64,000 nucleotides of DNA, taken from the NCBI GenBank assembly GCA_944391335.1, contig CALXTF010000003.1, positions 17,853 to 81,852 of the forward strand. Reading direction: 5' to 3'. Source of the stretch: an uncultured Alphaproteobacteria bacterium. Lineage in GTDB: Bacteria; Pseudomonadota; Alphaproteobacteria; RF32; CAG-239. The position numbers and the translations under genes are program-made. Positions 45,063 through 54,692 of this stretch are shown piece by piece; position 1 is the stretch's first letter, and every line of letters begins with the position of its first letter. The notes beneath the pieces were generated by a model. That model did no database searches and was not told the origin of the DNA. It worked only from the letters and a program-made list of their open reading frames with translations.

Positions 45063-45785
45063 TCAAAGAAAAAAATCTCTTTGAGTATCATTGTTTAATT
45101 CATTAATAGCTTCTTTAACAATGGAAATTGATATAGCACGTTTATAGGCCAGAGATATATTATCAATTTTATCCACTAATTTTTGGGCATAAATAAATGA
45201 ACGTTGCATATTTACCAAAATATATTTCACAATGTCAAGAGAAACTGTTATTTGTCTATCCATAAAAAGTTTAATGATTAAAGCGGATAAGAGTTCATCA
45301 TCGGGAGCTGATATTCTTATAGCAGGAACAACGTTTAATCTGGATTTGAGATCAGGTAGGCTAATGTTTAATTGAGTAGGAGGAAAATCAGCCGTAAATA
45401 AGATATTTCCCCCCTCATTATTGTAAAGATTATAGAGATGAAACATCGCTTCTTGATTAATATTATCGTTTAAGTTTTCAACAATTAAACAGCGATGTTT
45501 TTCAAATAATAGGGGGGGAAGTTCAAGTGTTAATTTTTGTGCTTCTATTCTTGGTATAGGGTAGGGATAGTTTGTGGCTAATGAAACGTTATCAGCATAA
45601 ATATGTGTTAAATGGGTTTTACCACACATTTTAGGGCCATAAATACATAGTGAAAAAAAAGGCCAAACGGGCCAATGATTAATTGCATCATATGCTTCTT
45701 TATTACAAGCAGAAACAATAAAATCATCACGTTCCATATAGGGATGATGGGGAAATTCAAGCGGTATTTGATGTCGATTGATCAT
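45063..45785 (-). CDS. hdaA: HdaA-like regulator of DnaA
   Basis: A DnaA-related AAA+ protein lacking the DNA-binding domain; HdaA/Hda stimulates ATP hydrolysis by DnaA on the replisome and prevents over-initiation. Walker A is YGPKMCGKTHLTHIYA near residue 50, the region CLIVENLND is a degenerate Walker B, and DLKSRLNVVPAIRISAPDDE is the sensor region with the arginine. The N-terminal QIPLEFPHHP is the clamp-binding type motif. At 240 residues it is family length. It overlaps cckA by four bases, which ties replication control to the CckA phosphorelay at transcript level. Confidence 0.88.
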   Translation of the reverse strand: MINRHQIPLEFPHHPYMERDDFIVSACNKEAYDAINHWPVWPFFSLCIYGPKMCGKTHLTHIYADNVSLATNYPYPIPRIEAQKLTLELPPLLFEKHRCLIVENLNDNINQEAMFHLYNLYNNEGGNILFTADFPPTQLNISLPDLKSRLNVVPAIRISAPDDELLSALIIKLFMDRQITVSLDIVKYILVNMQRSFIYAQKLVDKIDNISLAYKRAISISIVKEAINELNNDTQRDFFL

Positions 45786-48415
45786 ATTTGTTTATCTCCT
45801 TGATTGAGTACATCAAATATTTTCTTTGTTAAATCCCCTAAACTAAATGGTTTAGCCATAAATGTAAAGTTTATTGTTGTATCTATTTCACTTCGAGTAA
45901 TTTCTTCGGAGTATCCGGAGGCAAGAATAATTTTAATATTGGGTATAATTTCACGGACACGGCGTGCTAATTCCAATCCATTCATACCCGGCATAACCAT
46001 ATCTGTAACAAGCAATTGAAAATTTTGCTCTTGTGAGAGTTGTTCTAATGCGTTTTCTGCGGAATTACAACCGATAACTTCATATCCTTTTTTCTTTAAG
46101 GCGCGTAAAGCAAAACTACGAACAGAATCTTCATCTTCAACAAATAATATTCGTATTCCTTTATGAATATCTCCGTTTTCTGGTTCTTTATCAATAGCTG
46201 CGACATTAAGACCAAAAATAAGTTTCTGATTAATGGGAAGAATTTTACCTGTTTGTTCTGTAACCGTCATAACGGGGGAACCATCTGCTGCGGTAACTTT
46301 AGGTTGATAATTTAATTTATTGAGGGAAGTTATTTCGTTTTTTTGTTCAAAACGGGGAAGATAAATAAAAAAGGTTGTACCTTTTCCTAATTTACTTTCA
46401 ACCTTGATGAAACCTTCGGTTTGACGAACAATACCATATACCATAGCTAATCCGAGACCTGTACCGGAACCAACAATGTTTTGTTTTGTGGAAAAGAAAG
46501 GTTCAAAAATTCTATTTAAATTCTCAGGAGAAATGCCGCATCCCGTATCCTTAACTTCAATAACCACAAAATCACCAGGTTTAACATTTTCTCCGTTATT
46601 TGTACGCGGATGGTTGATGCGTTCAATATGTGTTGATATTGAAAGAATACCATTACCATTCATAGCGTCTTTGGCGTTTACTGCTAAATTAATAATAACT
46701 TGAGAAAATTGCACAGGGTCTACTTTGACATAACCTAAATCAGTTCCATGATGAAATTTCAATGTAATTTTTTCGCCGAGAACTCTTTTTAACATTTGAT
46801 TTAATTCAACAAAATTTTCAGATACATCTATTAATTTAGGTTGCAGAGGTTGTTTCCTTGAAAAAGCAAGTAATTGGCGCACAAGTCCCGCAGCTCGATT
46901 GGCATTGTTTTTAATTTGCATTAAATCAGCAAAAGAAGGATCACCAATACCATGTCTTTGCAGTAATAAATCACAAAAACCGATGATGGCCGTAAGTAAA
47001 TTGTTGAAATCATGAGCAACGCCGCCTGCTAATTGTCCCATGGCTTGCATTTTTTGAGCTTGCGCAAATTGTATTTCGAGGTTTTTTTGTTCAGTTGCAT
47101 CAACTAAATAAATGACAAATCCTGTTGGAGGAATATTGCTATATAAACTATTCATCGGGGTGATATATGAAAAGGCTACTTTGTCGTTATGGATAAAATG
47201 AAGTTCCATTGAAACAAATTTTTTATTTTCATTTTCTAAATTTTCAATTTCCTGACAGAGTTTTTGTTTGCTTTCCGGTGTGATAAAACGGGTGATATCG
47301 CTATTGATTGGATTATTGTTTTTATCCAGAAAAAAATAGGCTTGATTATTACATTCACGAATAATTCCATCAGAAGATATAAAGATAATTCCTACCGGTG
47401 CGAAATCAAATAACCAACTTACTTTATCTTCAAAAGAAACTAATTGTTGACGTAATTGGTCGTCATTCGGCATTTCTGTTATGATCGTCCCGCGGACTTT
47501 GATTGCATTTTTCTCACGAAAACTATTTTGACAAACAAAAGCTTCAAAATCTTGGCCTTTTTTATTTATAAAATGGATATTTTGTTTCCATTTTCCAATA
47601 GGGGGAATATTTGAGTTTGGATTAAGGAATTTCGTTAAAGAATGACCAACTAAGTTTTCACGATCACTTGCAAAAATATCGGCAAAAGCATTGTTACAAT
47701 ATGTTAATCTCAGGTCTTTGTCGCAGATATAAAGTCCGACGGGAGAATTATCTATAAAATCACGTAATTCTTGTTGTTCTTCACGGAAAATTTGTTCCAT
47801 GTTGAGACGGGCGGTAATATCTGTAAATATCCAATATAAAAAGGTATCTCGATGGATTTTTTTTAAACTCAATGAATTTTCAAATAAATCTGTCTGTTTT
47901 AGTGAAAGAGGATAAAGTATAATTTCAAACCATGTATCATTAGGGGTATTTTTATCAATTTTCAGTGATAATGTGACTTTTTCATGAGATAAATTTTGAA
48001 AAGCGTTTTTTAATCGTTGAAAAGCAAGAATATTATTACGATTTTCTGATGATAGATGGCTTTTTAAAAAGGCAATAACATTTTCTTGTCCGATAAGTTC
48101 ACGAGCGGCATCATTAATAATTATAGCTTGTCCTTTTATATTATCTATTCTTTTGGCGCGGTGGCTTGAATTTATAATCTCGTTAGCAAATCCTCCATAA
48201 CTGATGGCTTTTTCTCCGGCTTTTAAAGTTAAAATAGATAGAATTAGGGAAAATAAAGTTAGAATTGCCGTGATAAATAAAAAAGAAAATAAGTGTTGAG
48301 GAAATATAAAAGATAGAATAAGAGCTATCGTTAATGAAGCTAAGAAATAAGCCAACCAGATCAGCCTTTTTTGTAAAAGCCGATCCGGTCGGTGATATTT
48401 TTTATTTTTTAACAT
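45782..48415 (-). CDS. cckA: Hybrid sensor histidine kinase CckA
   Basis: Bifunctional kinase/phosphatase that, through ChpT, controls CtrA in Alphaproteobacteria. Domains in order: two membrane segments (about 16-65), PAS-like regions (about 80-190, 210-330 and 335-445), the HisKA helix with His468 in QLAGGVAHDFNNLLTAIIGF, HATPase (VKDTGCGISPENLNRIFEPF, GSGTGLGLAMVYGIV), and a C-terminal receiver with Asp805 in LLVTDMVMPGMNG. At 877 residues it is slightly longer than some relatives because of the extra PAS region. It lies 13 bases after pgm. Confidence 0.93.
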   Translation of the reverse strand: MLKNKKYHRPDRLLQKRLIWLAYFLASLTIALILSFIFPQHLFSFLFITAILTLFSLILSILTLKAGEKAISYGGFANEIINSSHRAKRIDNIKGQAIIINDAARELIGQENVIAFLKSHLSSENRNNILAFQRLKNAFQNLSHEKVTLSLKIDKNTPNDTWFEIILYPLSLKQTDLFENSLSLKKIHRDTFLYWIFTDITARLNMEQIFREEQQELRDFIDNSPVGLYICDKDLRLTYCNNAFADIFASDRENLVGHSLTKFLNPNSNIPPIGKWKQNIHFINKKGQDFEAFVCQNSFREKNAIKVRGTIITEMPNDDQLRQQLVSFEDKVSWLFDFAPVGIIFISSDGIIRECNNQAYFFLDKNNNPINSDITRFITPESKQKLCQEIENLENENKKFVSMELHFIHNDKVAFSYITPMNSLYSNIPPTGFVIYLVDATEQKNLEIQFAQAQKMQAMGQLAGGVAHDFNNLLTAIIGFCDLLLQRHGIGDPSFADLMQIKNNANRAAGLVRQLLAFSRKQPLQPKLIDVSENFVELNQMLKRVLGEKITLKFHHGTDLGYVKVDPVQFSQVIINLAVNAKDAMNGNGILSISTHIERINHPRTNNGENVKPGDFVVIEVKDTGCGISPENLNRIFEPFFSTKQNIVGSGTGLGLAMVYGIVRQTEGFIKVESKLGKGTTFFIYLPRFEQKNEITSLNKLNYQPKVTAADGSPVMTVTEQTGKILPINQKLIFGLNVAAIDKEPENGDIHKGIRILFVEDEDSVRSFALRALKKKGYEVIGCNSAENALEQLSQEQNFQLLVTDMVMPGMNGLELARRVREIIPNIKIILASGYSEEITRSEIDTTINFTFMAKPFSLGDLTKKIFDVLNQGDKQI

Positions 48416-48428
48416 CTATAATAGACCT

Positions 48429-50045
48429 TTATGTTGTAACGTCAGCTTCTTTTTTCCCTGTTCGTTGTTGAATTTCTGCTATATCCATTGCGATTTTAAG
48501 TAATTCGTCAACCATTATTCTTGGATCTGCTTGAAGATTATCACGGTTAAAACGTTCAATATAAACGCGTAAAGTTGCACCACTTGATGAGGTTCCGGAT
48601 AGACGATAAACAATACGTGAACCATCTGCAAATAAAATGCGTAAACCATTTGTTGTTGAAGAGTGATCTACTGGATCATTATAAACGAAGGTTTCAGCTT
48701 TATCCACTTCAAAACAATTTATTTTTTGTCCGTTAAGGGAGGGGAGTTTTAGGGTTAAATCTTTCATTAGAAGATTTGCCGTATCGGTTGATATACCGTC
48801 AAAGTCGAAACGAAGATAGTAACTACGTCCATATTTTTTCCAATGTTCAAGAGTAATTTGTTCAACACTTTTACCGGTTGCGGCAATAATATTCAACCAA
48901 AACAAAACAGCCCAAATGCCATCTTTTTCGCGAATATGACTTGATCCTGTTCCAAAACTTTCTTCTCCGCAAAAGGTAATACGTTTAGAATCCATCAAAT
49001 TAACGAAATATTTCCAACCTGTTGGAACTTCATAATATCCAATTTTTTTATTAGCGGCGACGCGGGCGACGGCTGTTGAGGTTGCCATTGATTTAGCAAC
49101 GCCGTATATTCCATTTTTATATGCCGGTATTAGGTTATAGTTATCTGTTAATATTGCTAAGCTGTCGCTCGGTGTTACAAAGAATTTTTTACCCAAAATC
49201 ATATTTCGGTCGCCATCACCATCATTAGCGGCACCGAAATCAGGAGCATCATCTGCGTACATGATTTTAACTAATTCGGCGGCATAAACAAGATTAGGAT
49301 CCGGATGCAAACCTCCAAAATCAGGTTTAGGGACGGCATTTAGAACCGAGCCTTTAGCTGCGCCTAAAATATCTTCAAAAATACGAACAGCATAAGGTCC
49401 TGTTACGGCATTCATGGCGTCAAAACGCATTGTAAAGCCTTTTTGAAACATTTCTTTGATTAAATTAAAATCAAAGATTTCTTTCATTAATTCGACATAA
49501 TCAACGATTGGATCAATAATTTCTATTTCCATGGATCCCATTTTGTAAAGACCGATTTGACTAAGGTCGATATCGGGAGAATTATATATTTTGAATTCGG
49601 AAATTGTTTGGGTATTAGCATAAATTTGATCACTAACTTGACTGGAGCATTGACCTCCTGTTTGAGTTGCAAACTTAATGCCAAAGTCACCATTTTCTCC
49701 TCCCGGATTATGTGAAGCGGAAAGAACAAAACCTCCATCAGTATGACGTTTTAAAATTAGATTAGAAGAAGCGGGCGTTGATAAATAACCATTTTGACCG
49801 ATAATTAATTTTTTGACATTATTGGCGGCTGACATTTTGATTAGTTTTTGCAGAGCTATATCGTTATAGAAGCGTCCATCACCGCCGACAATAAAAGTTT
49901 TACCGCTGGGATTGATTGTATTAAAAATACTTTGCAAAAAATTTTCGAAATAATGTTCTTGCATCATGACTTTAGATTTTTTTCGCAAACCTGCGGTTCC
50001 CATTTTTTGATCAGTATATGGTTTTGTTGAAATTATCTGTATCAT
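48429..50045 (-). CDS. pgm: Phosphoglucomutase (alpha-D-glucose phosphate specific)
   Basis: Interconverts glucose-1-phosphate and glucose-6-phosphate, feeding UDP-glucose and surface polysaccharide synthesis. The phosphoserine loop is LSASHNPGGENGDFG near residue 110, the metal loop AANDGDGDRNMI near 270, the sugar-binding FCGEESFGTGSSHIREKDG near 355, and the phosphate-binding RLSGTSSSGATLRVY near the end. It is about 538 residues, normal for this type. The start is ATG 50045, with GGAG five bases upstream; a GTG at 50051 would overlap that site. Confidence 0.96.
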   Translation of the reverse strand: MIQIISTKPYTDQKMGTAGLRKKSKVMMQEHYFENFLQSIFNTINPSGKTFIVGGDGRFYNDIALQKLIKMSAANNVKKLIIGQNGYLSTPASSNLILKRHTDGGFVLSASHNPGGENGDFGIKFATQTGGQCSSQVSDQIYANTQTISEFKIYNSPDIDLSQIGLYKMGSMEIEIIDPIVDYVELMKEIFDFNLIKEMFQKGFTMRFDAMNAVTGPYAVRIFEDILGAAKGSVLNAVPKPDFGGLHPDPNLVYAAELVKIMYADDAPDFGAANDGDGDRNMILGKKFFVTPSDSLAILTDNYNLIPAYKNGIYGVAKSMATSTAVARVAANKKIGYYEVPTGWKYFVNLMDSKRITFCGEESFGTGSSHIREKDGIWAVLFWLNIIAATGKSVEQITLEHWKKYGRSYYLRFDFDGISTDTANLLMKDLTLKLPSLNGQKINCFEVDKAETFVYNDPVDHSSTTNGLRILFADGSRIVYRLSGTSSSGATLRVYIERFNRDNLQADPRIMVDELLKIAMDIAEIQQRTGKKEADVTT

Positions 50046-50165
50046 AAGCACTCCTTATAAAAATATGTATTAATTTATATGTTATAATGTAACAATTGTT
50101 TATTGCGAACTCAAGTAAAAGCTTTATTTACTAACCGAATTTTTATTTATTATTGATGTTTTACT

Positions 50166-50963
50166 TTAATTAGGACATATAAATTCTGCTAAATTTCTGA
50201 TTTCTTGTTTTGCGGCAAGATGTGATACGGTTAATCTATGTTTTAATCCGTCACGGCTTAAATCTAGAACTGTTAATCCTTGTAAGAAAAGTTCTTTGTA
50301 TATGACACGATCCCGTATAGGGGGAGCTAATCTAAACCCATAGGTTTTAGAGGCTCTTTCTAAATAATAAAACACCTGATTTTTATTACGGGAACTAAAT
50401 GTCGATATTTTATTTCCGACAACTATCCAATTAAGCATAGATTTTCCATGCGCGGCTAGATATTTTTTAACTTCCCATATATAACCGGCATAATGTCCCG
50501 CATGGTGTTTTTCGGGATTATTAAAATCAATTTCGGAAATGACATTTAGATCGATTAAACTATCAGATATTGGTGTTATTAATGTATCTGCAAATTTGTG
50601 AGCTTCTTCAAATAAATAATTTTTGGTTCCCGGAGTATCAATAATGATTGCATCAAACTCAGGTATTAGATTATTTATTTGTTGAGATATTTGCTTTCTT
50701 GATTCTAAAATTTGATTGATATCTTCTGTTGGTGCAATTGTTATTAATTCGGGTATAGGAAGCTTGATATTTGTGTTTTTACAGAATTGACGTCTATTTT
50801 CAATATAGCGGCTTAAAGTTCCTTGTCGTCCATCTGTATCGACTAAAGCAACATGAAATCCTTCATCCATTAATTTTATGGCTAAATGCATAGAAACGGT
50901 TGATTTTCCAGTTCCTCCTTTTTCATTGCTGATAACAATGATATGTGCTTTTTTTTCATTCAT
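50166..50963 (-). CDS. mipZ: Division-site ATPase MipZ
   Basis: ParA-like ATPase that forms a gradient from the ParB-bound origins and blocks FtsZ near the poles, so that division occurs at mid-cell. Walker A is SNEKGGTGKSTVSMHLA at residues 12-28, then VALVDTDGRQGTLSRYIENR and IIIDTPGTKNYL. The long C-terminal part with WIVVGNKISTFSSRNKNQV and RLAPPIRDRVIYKELFLQGLT is specific to MipZ and not seen in plasmid ParA. No parB gene is adjacent, also as expected. It overlaps the carboxypeptidase gene by 8 bases, linking division and cell-wall genes. Confidence 0.92.
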   Translation of the reverse strand: MNEKKAHIIVISNEKGGTGKSTVSMHLAIKLMDEGFHVALVDTDGRQGTLSRYIENRRQFCKNTNIKLPIPELITIAPTEDINQILESRKQISQQINNLIPEFDAIIIDTPGTKNYLFEEAHKFADTLITPISDSLIDLNVISEIDFNNPEKHHAGHYAGYIWEVKKYLAAHGKSMLNWIVVGNKISTFSSRNKNQVFYYLERASKTYGFRLAPPIRDRVIYKELFLQGLTVLDLSRDGLKHRLTVSHLAAKQEIRNLAEFICPN

Positions 50964-52167
50964 TTTTATTTTCTTCTGCCATGGCTAGTTTTTGATTTTT
51001 GTTCATTAGACGGACTATACAAGATTTATTTTCTTTTTGCAAATCTTTACAGATGTTTTGTGCATCATCTTCAGTTAAGAAAACCAGTTGTGATTGATAA
51101 ACAATAACAAAATCTTTTTCTATGGGGGCAACTTTAACATGACTGTTATTTAAATGTTGGTATTTTCGGCGGATTTTTTGTGCATAAACACGAGCTTTAG
51201 CGTAATTACTAAAAGCACCTATTTGGACTTGCCATGTTCCCTTGGAAAATTCAGAAGCTTTTTTATCAATAGGTGGATTTTGGATTTTTTCATGTAAGGT
51301 TAATTGAAAATCCTGAGAACTGAGTTTAGCATAAGTTGGAGTTGGTTGATTAAGTTTATGAGCCGCTAATTTAGCAAATCCTTTTTCCATTAATCGACTG
51401 ACAGCCTGATCTCTTTCGTTTTGCGAGTCATATCCCATGGCAACAGCTATAACTCTGTCGCCATCTCTCCAAGCGGAAGTAATAATATTAAAACCGGCGG
51501 CGGCAATATATCCTGTTTTCATTCCATCTGCGCCTTCAAAGTTTTTAAGAATATGATTATGCGAATAATATGTTTTGCCGTTATATGTAAATTTTTGTTG
51601 TGAGAAAAGATCATAATATTGTGGAAAATGATAATAAAGTGCCGCGGCAAGAGTAATCATATCGCGTGCTGTTGTAACTTGTTTTTTGTTTGGCAAACCG
51701 GAAGCGTTTTTAAATATGGTATTTTTCATTCCTAAAGTTTGAGCCACTTCGGTCATTTTTTCTGCAAATTGAGTTTCTGTATAACCAAGTCCTTCGGCTA
51801 AAACGGTTGCGCAGTCATTTGCGGATTTAACAATTAGAGCGTCAATAGCTGTTTTGACTTTGATTTTATTACCGGCTGTCAGACCTAAGCGAGAAGGAGA
51901 GCGATTGGCTGCTGTATTTGAAACGGGTAGTTCATCGTCAAATGTGAGAAGTCCTTGTTCTATGGCTTCAAAAGTGATATATAAAGTCATGAGTTTAGTT
52001 AAAGAAGCCGGATAACGAATAGTGTCTGGATTTTGAGCTGATAAAATTTTACCATTTAGAGCGTCTATAACAATGGTAGAGGGTAGGGGACGCGCCCATG
52101 TTATAGAAGAGTAACACAATATTAAACAACAAAATATAAGACAAAACAGTCTTTTATGATAAAACAT
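50956..52167 (-). CDS. dacA: D-alanyl-D-alanine carboxypeptidase with SPOR domain
   Basis: Periplasmic penicillin-binding protein that trims the last D-Ala from murein peptides. The signal peptide is about residues 1-25. The active-site triad is complete: SLTKLMT (nucleophile Ser and general base Lys, near residue 55), SANDCA near 115, and DGMKTGYI near 215. The C-terminal part (about 310-385; WQVQIGAFSNYAKARVYAQ, VYQSQLVFLTEDDAQNIC) is a SPOR domain that binds denuded glycan at the septum. A SPOR domain on a PBP5-type enzyme is a frequent alphaproteobacterial form. GGAAGG precedes the ATG; gene symbol by family. Confidence 0.93.
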   Translation of the reverse strand: MFYHKRLFCLIFCCLILCYSSITWARPLPSTIVIDALNGKILSAQNPDTIRYPASLTKLMTLYITFEAIEQGLLTFDDELPVSNTAANRSPSRLGLTAGNKIKVKTAIDALIVKSANDCATVLAEGLGYTETQFAEKMTEVAQTLGMKNTIFKNASGLPNKKQVTTARDMITLAAALYYHFPQYYDLFSQQKFTYNGKTYYSHNHILKNFEGADGMKTGYIAAAGFNIITSAWRDGDRVIAVAMGYDSQNERDQAVSRLMEKGFAKLAAHKLNQPTPTYAKLSSQDFQLTLHEKIQNPPIDKKASEFSKGTWQVQIGAFSNYAKARVYAQKIRRKYQHLNNSHVKVAPIEKDFVIVYQSQLVFLTEDDAQNICKDLQKENKSCIVRLMNKNQKLAMAEENKNE

Positions 52168-52249
52168 TTTTATTCCTTCCGCTTTCTCTTTTTCATTTTA
52201 GGGAAAAAAAGGAAAAAAAAAGTTAATTTTCATAAAAGTATATTTTGGG

Positions 52250-53383
52250 TTATTTTTTTGTTTGAGGGGTAAAACGTCCGTGATGAAGTAAATAAGCTAT
52301 ACCCAAAGCGATAAATCCATTAAATAAGCTAAACAGAGCTCCCATCTTCGCGGCTTGTCCAATGACGTGTTCCGTATAAGCTATTTCAGCTATAAATAAT
52401 GATACGGTTAAACCAACGCCTGCTGTTGTTCCGATTAATAGTAAGTCGATATTACCAATATTTTTGTTAATTTTAAAGTTAAACAAAGAGGCGGTTTTAA
52501 CCATAATATAAATACCAAATGTTTTGCCGATTAAAAGTGAAATAAATATAATTATGGTTAGTATTGATATATTAGCAAAAGCAACTCCTGCATTTGCTAG
52601 ACCAAAGAAAAACAAACCATAGTCAACGATAGGTTTAAAGTCTGTTTCAAAATGTTCTAAAGTGCTTTGTTGATTGTTTTGAGATGAGTGGGGAATAAAA
52701 GGAATAATAAAGATTAAAGCCAAAGAAGCGTGTAAATTGGCTTCATGTAGTCCAAACCATGATAAACATCCGGCTAAAAGATAAAATAAATAATTTTTTA
52801 TATTATAATGACGCAGAATGTATGACATTATCATTGCGCAAGCAATTAAAAGGAGCCATAGAGGTTTTACCGGAAGTTCTGGATCCGGATAAAAAAAGGC
52901 TATGATTACTAATCCGGCGATATCATCGGCGATGGCTAAAAGTAACAAAAAACTGTAAGCCGGATGAGTTTTACCAAAAATTATTTGCGCAAATAATAAT
53001 GATATTGCCACATCCGTTGCTGTAGGAATAGCCCAACCATGAGTATATTCAGGGTGTCCAAAATAATGATTAAGGGTGACAAAAATAATTGCCGGTAAAA
53101 TAACACCGCCTAAAGCCCCCAATAAGTTGGCAACGGTATTTTTCAAGGGATATAAATTTCCTCCGGGAACAAGTCCATGTACAATTTCCACGGTAACAGA
53201 GGCAAAAAATAATACCAAAAATACGTCATTAATTAAAAAGTGTAAATTAATACCGTAAATTATTTCTCCGTAGATAATATGTTCATATGAAACCGAATCG
53301 ATATTAGCCCAAACTAAAGCGATAAGGATACCGCTAATTAAGGGTAGGGATAAGTCCCCGATTTTTTTAAAGCAATTATTCAT
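52250..53383 (-). CDS. nhaA: Na+/H+ antiporter NhaA
   Basis: Inner-membrane antiporter for sodium and pH balance. The 377 residues contain about 11-12 hydrophobic segments. The substrate-binding acidic residues are present in ATDVAISLLFAQIIF (Asp of TM4) and AIADDIAGLVIIAF (the Asp pair of TM5), and TTAGVGLTVSLFIAEIAY near residue 325 is a family signature. AGGAAAC lies before the ATG. It is a single gene in the minus-strand run; no regulator lies next to it. Confidence 0.95.
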   Translation of the reverse strand: MNNCFKKIGDLSLPLISGILIALVWANIDSVSYEHIIYGEIIYGINLHFLINDVFLVLFFASVTVEIVHGLVPGGNLYPLKNTVANLLGALGGVILPAIIFVTLNHYFGHPEYTHGWAIPTATDVAISLLFAQIIFGKTHPAYSFLLLLAIADDIAGLVIIAFFYPDPELPVKPLWLLLIACAMIMSYILRHYNIKNYLFYLLAGCLSWFGLHEANLHASLALIFIIPFIPHSSQNNQQSTLEHFETDFKPIVDYGLFFFGLANAGVAFANISILTIIIFISLLIGKTFGIYIMVKTASLFNFKINKNIGNIDLLLIGTTAGVGLTVSLFIAEIAYTEHVIGQAAKMGALFSLFNGFIALGIAYLLHHGRFTPQTKK

Positions 53384-53491
53384 CTTATTGTTTCCTAATT
53401 TGTATTTAAGTAATATATTTTACTTAGATGAATTTGCAAGGGATTTATTTTAATTATTGCACAAATGCAAGATTGGTGTTTATGGGAATAA

Positions 53492-53878
53492 TTAAAACAC
53501 GATATCTACTCTTTTTCGCAAATATCGTTTTACTTTTTGTGGATCGTTGACATCTATTTTTTGATCGTAAGGAATATAGGTTTTATTTTGTCGTTTTGCT
53601 ATTTTTCTGTTTGTTTTTTCATAATTTTTAATTAAGGCGCGTAAGTCTCCTTCATCATAAGAGTGAGAAATATAATCAACCTTATTATTTAGAGGTTTTG
53701 CCGCTTTGGTGAGATTATCATTTAAAGTCTCATTAATTTTTTTTTGAGCTTGTTCTATGGTCATTTTTTCTTTAGTATTGGTTGACTGGATATTAACATC
53801 ATTTTCCTCATTAGAAGCTTTGACTTGAATGGGGGATAATAAAATCAATAATGTCACAATAAAGAGAAGGTTTTTCAT
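53492..53878 (-). CDS. Small exported protein of unknown function
   Basis: No family recognised. From the ATG at 53878 (AGGAAAATCT upstream) the 128-residue product starts with a signal peptide (LLFIVTLLILLSPIQVKA, cleavage near residue 22), then an Asn/Glu-rich linker, a helical part (MTIEQAQKKINETLNDNLTK) and a basic C-terminal tail with YIPYDQKIDVND and RYLRKRVDIVF. The longer frame that begins at 53968 overlaps the preceding gene and is rejected. The neighbouring exported protein also contains a Y-D-Q-K-I box, so the two may be related or interact. Confidence 0.7.
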   Translation of the reverse strand: MKNLLFIVTLLILLSPIQVKASNEENDVNIQSTNTKEKMTIEQAQKKINETLNDNLTKAAKPLNNKVDYISHSYDEGDLRALIKNYEKTNRKIAKRQNKTYIPYDQKIDVNDPQKVKRYLRKRVDIVF

Positions 53879-53891
53879 AGATTTTCCTTTT

Positions 53892-54494
53892 CTAATCTGT
53901 TCCAAGAATATCAAGAGAGTTAAATAAAATATTTTCCAGATCCAAACCTGTTCCTTGCTCAATTCCATCCATAATATGAACGAAGCCTCTGCTAAAAGGA
54001 TCGCTGTTGGTTTGAACTTGATTATAATTATCTTGTAAAAGACGTCGATAAGTATTGGGAAGATCTTTTATTTTTTGATCATAACTTGCTGGAATTTTAT
54101 ATCCGAGTTTTCTTAAATGTTCAAGTGCTATCAACATATTTTGCCGATTAACTTCAGGGGCGATCATTTCTTGACCTTGAGCATCGCCATAAGTTGTGGC
54201 TTCACCGACATAATTTAAACGACCGTGTTGTCCGGATCCTCTCCATGTTTCAATACCGCTTCTGTCTCGAGCTTTTGCCCAAGGATCAACAGGTATAATA
54301 TTTCCGTCTGTTTCTCCGTCTCCATACATAGGAGCCGTTGTAACCGCATCTTTGGTGGATGTTGCGTAGTCGACATCATTAAAAGTACCATCATTGGGAT
54401 TTATATCCCAAGGATTGGCAGGTAATTGCGCCGACACGTTATTGGCAAATAATAAAGCCGCGGCAACAGTAAAAATATTTAAGGTATAATTCAT
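53892..54494 (-). CDS. Exported protein of unknown function
   Basis: No family recognised. The ATG at 54494 is set by GGAGG five bases upstream and gives 200 residues with a signal peptide (cleavage after NNVSA, about residue 22). The mature N-terminal half is rich in Asp, Gly, Pro and Trp (LPANPWDINPNDGTFNDVDY, VDPWAKARDRSGIETW) and resembles low-complexity envelope proteins; the C-terminal half is helical (MLIALEHLRKLGYKIPASYD, YRRLLQDNY). The next gene starts 13 bases later, so they share a transcript. Confidence 0.72.
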   Translation of the reverse strand: MNYTLNIFTVAAALLFANNVSAQLPANPWDINPNDGTFNDVDYATSTKDAVTTAPMYGDGETDGNIIPVDPWAKARDRSGIETWRGSGQHGRLNYVGEATTYGDAQGQEMIAPEVNRQNMLIALEHLRKLGYKIPASYDQKIKDLPNTYRRLLQDNYNQVQTNSDPFSRGFVHIMDGIEQGTGLDLENILFNSLDILGTD

Positions 54495-54692
54495 TTTCGC
54501 CTCCACAATGTTCCACTATAATCATCATAGCATATTATAATTCAAAATAATAGTTACATTTCGGTTACAAGTGAAAAAAACATCTTTTTTAAGTAAAAAT
54601 TACTTGTTTTTTTTTAATCTTTTATGTAATATTCGCCTAAATATAATATCATATTTGATATTGTTTAGAAGAACAGAAAAGAGATTATCATA

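Noticed and set aside
50166..50963. ParA of a plasmid or second replicon
   Set aside because: The C-terminal half matches MipZ, no parB or replication gene is next to it, and chromosomal genes surround it.
54591..54615. Terminator-like AAGTAA-TTACTT hairpin with T run before the alpha/beta hydrolase gene
   Set aside because: The stem is only six AT-rich pairs and no plus-strand gene ends upstream; probably chance in AT-rich DNA.
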